Assembly: GCA_023248785.1 (NCBI GenBank)
Contig: JAHFDX010000194.1
Span: 1,072-6,980 of the forward strand
From: Myxococcales bacterium
GTDB lineage: Bacteria; Myxococcota_A; Polyangia; Polyangiales; Polyangiaceae
DNA: 5,909 bases
Direction: 5' to 3'
Both the position numbers and the translations under genes were made by a program. Below, one piece after another: positions 1-5,062 of the stretch. How positions within the stretch are numbered: position 1 is the stretch's first letter; the number at the start of each line of letters is the position of its first letter. Under the pieces are notes generated by a model. The model ran no database searches. It had not been told where the DNA came from and saw only the letters and a program-made list of their open reading frames with translations.

Positions 1-471
1 CGCTACAGCGCCCTCGGGCGAACCGCGTTTCTTGAACAACGGTCCATCCCTTCCCTCACAGAGCACCCGGTTGCCCTGCTCAGTGCGGGTACGTCCGACA
101 TCCCGGTCGCGGAAGAGTGTGCCGAAACGCTGTACGCACTCGGCGCCTCTTGCCTCCGTATCTACGATGTAGGTGTTGCAGGGATTCACCGACTCCTCGC
201 CAAACGCGAGGTGCTCGACAAGGCGTCTGTTGCCATCGTGATTGCGGGAATGGAAGGTGCGCTTGCGAGCGCCGTGGGTGGGCTCGTCAGCATTCCTGTG
301 ATTGGCGTACCAACGTCGTTCGGCTACGGCGCAGCCTTGGGTGGTTTCACTGCGTTGGGGTGCATGCTAACGAGCTGCGCTTCCGGCATCACGGTGTGCA
401 ACATCGACAATGGATTTGGCGCCGCCTTTGCCGCGACGCGAATTCTTCGCAACTCGGCTAAGTACAAATAA
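1..471 (+). CDS. larB: LarB, nickel-pincer cofactor biosynthesis protein (3' part, truncated by window start)
   Basis: The frame is open from base 1 and encodes the last 156 residues before TAA at 469-471; the N-terminus lies outside the window (complete LarB proteins are about 250 residues, from memory). LarB is a cytoplasmic PurE-like (AIR carboxylase fold) enzyme that carboxylates C5 of the pyridinium ring of nicotinic acid adenine dinucleotide and hydrolyses the phosphoanhydride, the first step of nickel-pincer nucleotide synthesis. Visible family blocks, in visible-residue numbering, are [11 protein letters not shown] (29-39), [12 protein letters not shown] (55-66), [11 protein letters not shown] (80-90), [13 protein letters not shown] (103-115), TSCASG (124-129) and NIDNGFGAA (134-142). 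Glu85 in GMEGAL and Cys126 in TSCASG probably match the catalytic Glu and Cys described for Lactobacillus plantarum LarB (recalled, not aligned). PurE itself is unlikely, because the [11 protein letters not shown] and NIDNGFGAA blocks are LarB-specific. It is directly coupled to larC downstream. Confidence 0.93.
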   Translation, partial: RYSALGRTAFLEQRSIPSLTEHPVALLSAGTSDIPVAEECAETLYALGASCLRIYDVGVAGIHRLLAKREVLDKASVAIVIAGMEGALASAVGGLVSIPVIGVPTSFGYGAALGGFTALGCMLTSCASGITVCNIDNGFGAAFAATRILRNSAKYK

Positions 472-1826
472 TGGCCCACGGCGGTTTTCATGATTCCGAT
501 CATTGTCATCTTGGTCATTCTCATGGCCCTGATGATCATGCGCATGCCGCAAACGAAAAGCCACACCACCCCCATCCGGGAACGTCGCTTCAGAGCGCTA
601 GGCCCGAACTCGCCGAGCGAGGCGAACAAAGCGGACGAGGAAAGCACCTCTTCTTCGACGCACCCTCCGGCCTCGCCGGAGACATGATCGTTGCCGCGCT
701 CGTCGACCTCGGCGTGCCACCGTCGGTTGTTACAGATGCTCTCGCAAAGGTCGACGTGCGCGGTTACCACGTGCACTTCGGATCGCGCGAGCGAAGCGGC
801 ATCGTGGCGACGAGCTTCGACGTGCATGTGGAGGACGAGCAACCCCCTCGTTCATTTGCAACCATTCGCGCGCTGATCGAAACATCGTCGCTCGATCTTG
901 GAATTCGTAACCGCGCGATTAATATTTTCACACACCTTGCGCACGCCGAAGCACGCGTGCATCGCATCGAGTTTTCGCATGTTCACTTTCACGAGGTGGG
1001 CGCGGTGGACTCGATCGTCGACATTGTGGGAGCGTCTGCTGCGTTTGAGTTTCTCGGAGCCGATGTCCTCGTGTCGCCGCTTCCGATGGGACGCGGATTT
1101 ACGAAGGCCGCGCACGGGACGCTTCCCCTGCCCGCCCCTGCCACCGTCGAGTCCTTGCGGGGCTTTCCGACCTACGACGGGGGTCTTCCGTTTGAATTCG
1201 TAACTCCGACGGGCGCAGCCATTGTGGGATCCGTTGCGCGACCTTCGGCAACGTGGCCTTCCCTCGTCACAGAACGAACAGGGTTCGGTGCAGGCACAGC
1301 CACGCTCGAAGATCGTCCGAACGTCCTTCGCGTCCTACTTGGTACGCTGACGACCACGCGAATCCAATCGTCGTCCGAAGCCTCGTTTGCGATTGTGGAA
1401 GCAAACCTCGACGATGCCACAGGCGAGAATATTGGCCACGCAATGAACGTGCTCTTGCGAGAAGGCGCACTCGATGCGTGGGCCACGCCCATCACGATGA
1501 AAAAGGGACGGCCTGCCGTAACGCTCTCGGCGTTGACCGAGCTTGCGGGATTGGACCGTATTCAGCGCATCCTTCTTCGCGAAACAACAACACTTGGGGT
1601 TCGTTATTTTCTGGTTGGGCGAATGGAGCTTTCGCGACGCATCGAAACTGTGCACACCGAGTATGGCGACATTCCAATAAAGGTTGCCGAGACTCTGGAC
1701 GGCCCAATTCGAATCAAGCCAGAGTACGATTTCTGCGCCGAAGCGTCGTCGCGATCGGGAGCACCGCTCGAAACGATTCGCCAAGCCGCCGAACAAGCCT
1801 GGCGCGCGAAGAACGTCAGTCGATAA
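471..1826 (+). CDS. larC: LarC, nickel insertion protein (pyridinium-bis-thiocarboxylate nickel chelatase), with His-rich N-terminal extension
   Basis: LarC is the cytoplasmic CTP-dependent cyclometallase that inserts nickel into the bis-thiocarboxylate precursor, the last step of nickel-pincer nucleotide synthesis. The protein is 451 residues. The usual family start appears only at residues 58-72 (HLFFDAPSGLAGDM). Other family blocks are VHFHEVGAVDSIVDIVG (171-187), HGTLPLPAPAT (215-225), TPTGAA (245-250), NLDDATGENIG (312-322), MKKGRP (343-348), ETTTLGVR (371-378) and KPEYD (416-420). The first 57 residues are extra, with 11 His between residues 3 and 35. The start ATG (471-473) shares its A with the larB stop. 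No clear Shine-Dalgarno precedes it, which suggests translational coupling. No alternative in-frame start exists between residue 1 and Met72, so the extension is very probably translated. L. plantarum LarC is made by joining two ORFs through ribosomal frameshifting; here both halves are one continuous frame. The last 11 bp overlap the convergent lipoprotein gene. Confidence 0.95.
   Translation: MAHGGFHDSDHCHLGHSHGPDDHAHAANEKPHHPHPGTSLQSARPELAERGEQSGRGKHLFFDAPSGLAGDMIVAALVDLGVPPSVVTDALAKVDVRGYHVHFGSRERSGIVATSFDVHVEDEQPPRSFATIRALIETSSLDLGIRNRAINIFTHLAHAEARVHRIEFSHVHFHEVGAVDSIVDIVGASAAFEFLGADVLVSPLPMGRGFTKAAHGTLPLPAPATVESLRGFPTYDGGLPFEFVTPTGAAIVGSVARPSATWPSLVTERTGFGAGTATLEDRPNVLRVLLGTLTTTRIQSSSEASFAIVEANLDDATGENIGHAMNVLLREGALDAWATPITMKKGRPAVTLSALTELAGLDRIQRILLRETTTLGVRYFLVGRMELSRRIETVHTEYGDIPIKVAETLDGPIRIKPEYDFCAEASSRSGAPLETIRQAAEQAWRAKNVSR
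477..575 (+). other. Sequence encoding His-rich putative metal-binding tail of LarC
   Basis: Codons 3-35 of larC encode 11 His, one Cys (C12) and several Asp, including the alternating runs HDSDHCHLGHSH and HHPHP. Spacing of this kind is typical of nickel or zinc storage tails such as those on HypB, SlyD or UreE. It lies before the conserved LarC fold, followed by a charged linker of about 20 residues. Metal binding is inferred from composition only. Confidence 0.7.
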
Positions 1827-2868
1827 CGAAATTGTCGATAGCGACATCAACGTTCGTACCGGTCGTAATGCCGCCGATCATCACGACACCAGGCATCGTG
1901 CTAAGAGCGGCGGCGAACGACTTACTGAGCGTCGTCAGCATCGATGCGCCGTTGTCGACCATGGTCGAGGCGGTGGCCGACCCTGCGGACGTGATGTCGA
2001 GCGTGATGGCATACGTGTGCCACAGCCCACGCGCTGGACTTGGAAGCAACGTGGAGGTTCCGGTCCTCGCATCATCGATGATGTTTCTCGAAACGATCTC
2101 GTCGATCGTTAGCTGATCGCCCCCTCCGTTCACCGGAGGTGCAATAGAAATTGCGACTCCAGCCCCGAAGCCATTTCCAGTGTCGAAGAGCAGACGCAGC
2201 GGGACGAACGTTCGATCGCCCGTTTGCGTAATTTGCATCGCGAGCCTGACCGTAATTTTCGCCCCTTTTGACAGTTGCACGTTCCGGCTGAGCACGTCGT
2301 ATTTCGTCGGGGGTGGGACGTTCCCAGACGGTGGCGGTGGGTTTCCTCCAAGCGGGGGAACGTTCACCCGCAGGAAGTTCGGGGGGGAAGTGGCTCCACC
2401 CATCGCAGGATACCCCGAACGGATGATACCAAGCCATGCGCTTGGGCCGACGTTGTTGGCGTCCAAAGGAGTCCAACCCGCATGGCCACAAACGCCCGCT
2501 CGATCATCGAAGTCGTCGCAGAAGAAGCTCGTGCTCCCCACATGGTTCATTAACTCCTGAGCGCAAAATGTTGTCGCCAAACCTGCATCAACCATTGGGT
2601 TGACGTTGGCAGCGTCGTGCCACACGCCCGCCGCCGAATCGTCCGGTATCAGCAACGAAGGACCATCAAATGGATGACCCCCATCCCTCCTCGAGGAACC
2701 TCCCTCGACGCTCGCATCCGTCGAGGGGTTCGAAGATAGACCACTGTCTGCACCAGACATCTGTGAACTGTCCGGGTCATTCGTAACGTCGAGAATTCCA
2801 AATTCCTGACCACACGCCGTCAAGATGACGAGCCATGCAATCGGAGCAGCGAAGGCTCGCTGATGCAT
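1816..2868 (-). CDS. Putative secreted lipoprotein with C-terminal beta-rich (LamG-like?) domain, function unknown
   Basis: The 350-residue product begins with a short lipoprotein signal: Arg4, a hydrophobic stretch at about 5-18 and the lipobox LTAC at 16-19, so Cys19 should be lipidated and the protein anchored to a membrane outside the cytoplasm. Residues about 28-70 form an Asp/Ser/Gly-rich, probably disordered linker. The folded part starts near Phe101 and contains FFCDDFDD (115-122), with Cys102, Cys117 and Cys127 available for a disulfide. It ends in VAIDNFVID (342-350), a beta-strand ending often seen in LamG/concanavalin-like domains. A proline-rich loop sits at 171-188. No catalytic motif is visible, and the family was not recognised with confidence; this protein style is common in myxobacteria. 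The ATG at 2866-2868 puts the signal right at the N-terminus, but no good ribosome binding site precedes it. It is convergent with larC and overlaps its last 11 bp, and there is no evidence that it belongs to the nickel-cofactor pathway. Confidence 0.8.
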   Translation of the reverse strand: MHQRAFAAPIAWLVILTACGQEFGILDVTNDPDSSQMSGADSGLSSNPSTDASVEGGSSRRDGGHPFDGPSLLIPDDSAAGVWHDAANVNPMVDAGLATTFCAQELMNHVGSTSFFCDDFDDRAGVCGHAGWTPLDANNVGPSAWLGIIRSGYPAMGGATSPPNFLRVNVPPLGGNPPPPSGNVPPPTKYDVLSRNVQLSKGAKITVRLAMQITQTGDRTFVPLRLLFDTGNGFGAGVAISIAPPVNGGGDQLTIDEIVSRNIIDDARTGTSTLLPSPARGLWHTYAITLDITSAGSATASTMVDNGASMLTTLSKSFAAALSTMPGVVMIGGITTGTNVDVAIDNFVID

Positions 2869-2897
2869 AGAGTTGGGTCTATCACCGCGTATCAGAC

Positions 2898-2912
2898 GGG
2901 CCAGTGGGCCAG
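2898..2912. repeat. Short direct repeat upstream of lipoprotein gene
   Basis: GGGCCAG occurs twice, at 2898-2904 and 2906-2912, separated by one base, 30-44 bp upstream of the lipoprotein start. It could be part of an operator, or chance in GC-rich DNA. The rest of the 2869-3042 gap shows no convincing sigma-70 promoter; TGATAC and TGATAG on the - strand are only weak -10-like hexamers. Confidence 0.25.
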
Positions 2913-3021
2913 AGAAATCAGCTGCGCTTGTTCAGCAGAAACTAGGGGCGAGTCGGAGTCAGCCGTAAGGAGATTTCCTCCGAGGGCTCGCCGCGCATTT
3001 CGCGGGCGGTCGCGCGCGTCG

Positions 3022-3037
3022 GCTGAAACGGCTCAGC
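3022..3037 (-). terminator. Weak hairpin downstream of the FAD oxidase gene
   Basis: GCTGA (3022-3026) and TCAGC (3033-3037) form a 5-bp stem with a 6-base loop, starting 6 bp past the oxidase stop. A second 5-bp stem, CCGCG/CGCGG, lies at 2991-3005. Neither is followed by a T-run on the - strand, so a classic intrinsic terminator is not supported; they may merely mark the transcript end. Confidence 0.25.
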
Positions 3038-3042
3038 TTCGC

Positions 3043-4839
3043 CTAGGGCAGCAGCGATCCTAGCCAGGGGTTTGTAAGACGCCTCTTTGGGTCGAGCTCG
3101 TCGCGAACACGCTTGTACGCGCCGTAGCGTGGAAAACTCGCTGGGATGTGTTTTCTGTAGGTGGCGATCACTTCCTGCGGGATGAGTTGCCCCCAGTGGA
3201 AGCGCGCCTCCGCACCGAACTCCTTTTCAAGAGCCCGGTAGTACACGGTGACCATTTCCTTCGCGAGGTCCCGTGACGCCTGGTCGTCGCCGCTGAAGAG
3301 GATCTCGAACTTGCAAACGTCTTCAGGGTCTCCGAGGATTGCACGCGAGCCCTTTACGAACCGCATCGAAATGGGCGCCGTTTGGTACTTGTTCGTGTCT
3401 CTTGCATAGTTCTTCGCGGTTTGGCTCAGAATTTCCATCGCGCGCAAGTACTTGTCACCGCGAAGGGGCACGCTGATGTCCGCTGACTGCGCCGGGACAG
3501 AATTGGCTGCCCAGCCGATATTGAACACGTTGTAGCTTCGCTGGAAGTACACCGGGTCCGGTAGCCCATCGAGAACCGCGTCGATGGCGGCAACCGGGCC
3601 CCCTTTTATGGCCTTTGCTACCCGGTTCTTAATCACGACAACCACGCTCTTAACCACCGGCATAGCGAAAACTTTCTGAGTTACGAGTTCAGTGAACCAC
3701 GGGCGATTGAGCTCTGCGGGCGTGAAGAACGTCCGCCACATCTCGCGATTTGGGATGCCCTCAAACTCGGCAGGCTCTTTCCTTTCAAACTCGACGCGCT
3801 TCTGCCCGAACACAGGGTTACGCGACGTAATCAGCATCCTGTCGTCATACGGATTCCAAAGGAATTCCATGTGAAACGCCGACGTTGGGTGGCCTTGGAA
3901 GACTCCGCCGAAATTCATGGAACCTTTAGGCCGCTCACCATCCAGCAGTTCGTGGGATAGGAACATGCGGTAGATGTTGCCGTTCTTAAGACTCGCAACG
4001 ACATCGCTCCGGAGAATCTTCGTCTGTCCATTTCCCCTGGTCATCGAGGTGGTGCGAGCCTCGTTCATCCAGAATCGTTCGCGCGCTCTAACCACGTAGC
4101 TATGCGTGATCCCTAGCGTGCCCATGCTGATCAGGGCTGAATCAAAATAGTCGTCTGCTTGAATCAGCCGCCATCCCGGGTGCGTTTTCGCAAACGAGGT
4201 TCGGTCTGTCAGCCCATCGTGAGGCTCCATGCGAATCTTTGCGCCTTCGGCCGTGACCAGATCGATGCTCTGCACCATTTCAGCAAGAGGTCCGCGCGCC
4301 AAAACCGAACCGTGTGTTCCCGTCGTGAGGACGCCCCCCAACGTTTGTCCGTCATATCCGCCGAGCGCCGCAAGCGCGCCCTTTTCGCTCCACAGCTTGG
4401 CGTTGATTTCACGGATCGTCGTTCCAGACCCAATGCGATACAGATACGCATCGTTTGCATCGGACTTGAGATCAACTCCGGCAGACGCGCCGTGCTTGAC
4501 TCGCTCGATGAACTTGATGCCCTCAGGATGAATGTAGGCGCCGAGCGTCGAAGCCACGGGGCTATTTGAGTGCCGTGAGCCGCCCGCTCGAATGTCGAGG
4601 TCGGGGTAGTTTGTGCGAATCCACTTTATGGTGCGACTGAGTTCTTCAATGTCGGTTCCGGGCTGAAATGCAATCTTCGGAGTCCACGTAACGCTGAGAG
4701 CTGCGTTATGCATTTCGCGCGCGCGGACTTGGTGAGGATCAAGCCCCGCAGCTCGCGCTTCCTGGTAGCCAGCGCCTAACATGGCGACGAGCACAAGGAG
4801 CGACCGCCCACATGCCGCACGCGCGAATACCTTTGCCAC
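3043..4839 (-). CDS. Exported FAD-linked oxidase/dehydrogenase, VAO/PCMH superfamily, aldonolactone-oxidase-like
   Basis: The 598-residue product (GTG start) is predicted to oxidise a hydroxyl or lactol substrate using FAD outside the cytoplasm. A Sec-type signal with hydrophobic core LLVLVAMLGAG ends near ARA at residue 30; no twin-arginine motif is seen. The N-terminal FAD-binding domain shows RAGGSRHS (84-91), where His90 is the likely covalent flavin-attachment residue by analogy with GTRHS/GGHS in alditol and aldonolactone oxidases. It also shows GGYDGQTLGG (160-169) and TGTHGS (173-178). The C-terminal part has HWGQ (548-551), matching the HWGK motif of aldonolactone oxidases with Gln for Lys. 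It ends in RRLTNPWLG, close to the usual LDP..F.NPYL ending. It is longer than typical aldonolactone oxidases (about 440 residues). A hydrophobic/basic stretch at about 390-414 (VVKSVVVVIKNRVAKAIK) could associate with membranes. A type II (VAO-fold) cholesterol oxidase is an alternative, since those are about this long. Substrate and electron acceptor cannot be read from the sequence. The GTG start was chosen because a strong Shine-Dalgarno precedes it; the upstream TTG at 4852-4854 would overlap that site. Confidence 0.85.
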   Translation of the reverse strand: MAKVFARAACGRSLLVLVAMLGAGYQEARAAGLDPHQVRAREMHNAALSVTWTPKIAFQPGTDIEELSRTIKWIRTNYPDLDIRAGGSRHSNSPVASTLGAYIHPEGIKFIERVKHGASAGVDLKSDANDAYLYRIGSGTTIREINAKLWSEKGALAALGGYDGQTLGGVLTTGTHGSVLARGPLAEMVQSIDLVTAEGAKIRMEPHDGLTDRTSFAKTHPGWRLIQADDYFDSALISMGTLGITHSYVVRARERFWMNEARTTSMTRGNGQTKILRSDVVASLKNGNIYRMFLSHELLDGERPKGSMNFGGVFQGHPTSAFHMEFLWNPYDDRMLITSRNPVFGQKRVEFERKEPAEFEGIPNREMWRTFFTPAELNRPWFTELVTQKVFAMPVVKSVVVVIKNRVAKAIKGGPVAAIDAVLDGLPDPVYFQRSYNVFNIGWAANSVPAQSADISVPLRGDKYLRAMEILSQTAKNYARDTNKYQTAPISMRFVKGSRAILGDPEDVCKFEILFSGDDQASRDLAKEMVTVYYRALEKEFGAEARFHWGQLIPQEVIATYRKHIPASFPRYGAYKRVRDELDPKRRLTNPWLGSLLP

Positions 4840-4845
4840 CGAATT

Positions 4846-4852
4846 CCCCTCC
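4846..4852 (-). promoter_or_regulatory. Ribosome binding site fixing the GTG start of the FAD oxidase
   Basis: Read on the - strand, GGAGGGG (4852 down to 4846) is followed by a 6-base spacer AATTCG and then GTG (4839-4837). This is near-ideal Shine-Dalgarno spacing. It makes the GTG a better start than the TTG at 4852-4854, which would have this site inside its own coding sequence. Confidence 0.8.
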
Positions 4853-5003
4853 AAAGTCGCCCCTGGTCCTTCAAACTACAGGATCCATGTTGCGACTGCG
4901 ATATTTAGGACGTCAGCCAGCGCAAGATCATGCAGGCAATTCAGTGCACCTCCGAAGCACCGTGACGCAATTGTGCGCACCCTCTTGCCCCCAACCACCA
5001 GAG

Positions 5004-5025
5004 CGCCTTTGTCCTACCAAAGGCG
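5004..5025 (-). terminator. Perfect 8-bp inverted repeat between the cytochrome and oxidase genes
   Basis: CGCCTTTG (5004-5011) and CAAAGGCG (5018-5025) are exact reverse complements around a 6-base loop, 38 bp beyond the cytochrome stop and about 165 bp before the oxidase start. There is no T-run after it on the - strand, so it may be a Rho-dependent 3' end structure, a processing site or a leader element. Its 3' arm on the + strand is shared with the hairpin at 5021-5036. Confidence 0.5.
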
Positions 5026-5036
5026 ATAGGTCGCCT
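5021..5036 (-). promoter_or_regulatory. Second hairpin sharing an arm with the first (attenuator-like alternative)
   Basis: AGGCGA (5021-5026) and TCGCCT (5031-5036) pair perfectly around the 4-base loop TAGG. Because 5021-5025 also belongs to the 8-bp hairpin at 5004-5025, the two structures cannot form together. In the - strand transcript the 6-bp hairpin would form first and be replaced by the longer one. Regulatory meaning is inferred. The rest of the 4853-5003 gap shows only a small palindrome, GTGCGCAC (4973-4980), and a weak TAAATA -10-like hexamer on the - strand with no good -35. Confidence 0.4.
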
Positions 5037-5062
5037 GCCCGAACCACCGATGCCCGGCCACT

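Noticed and set aside
324..842. - strand open frame (172 codons) opposite larB/larC
   Set aside because: It is antisense to conserved LarB and LarC blocks and contains no family motif.
1335..1850. - strand open frame (171 codons) opposite the larC C-terminus
   Set aside because: It is antisense to conserved MKKGRP and ETTTLGVR codons and has no independent support.
1253..2116. Long + strand open frame (287 codons) spanning the larC end and the lipoprotein gene
   Set aside because: It lies across two well-supported genes in other frames, has no recognisable motifs and a basic, low-information composition; it is a shadow frame of GC-rich DNA.
4159..4569. + strand frames opposite the oxidase FAD-binding domain
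   Set aside because: The oxidase motifs on the - strand explain this region; the opposite frames look random.
4780..4839. Twin-arginine signal in the oxidase N-terminus
   Set aside because: The segment has scattered Arg (ARAACGRS) but no RR pair with the expected flanking residues.
4881..4930. TAAATA on the - strand as a -10 box for the oxidase gene
   Set aside because: The only hexamer at proper spacing (TGATCT) is a poor -35, so a sigma-70 promoter is not supported.
4973..4980. Palindrome GTGCGCAC as an operator
   Set aside because: An 8-base palindrome is expected by chance in GC-rich DNA, and no second copy or promoter context supports it.
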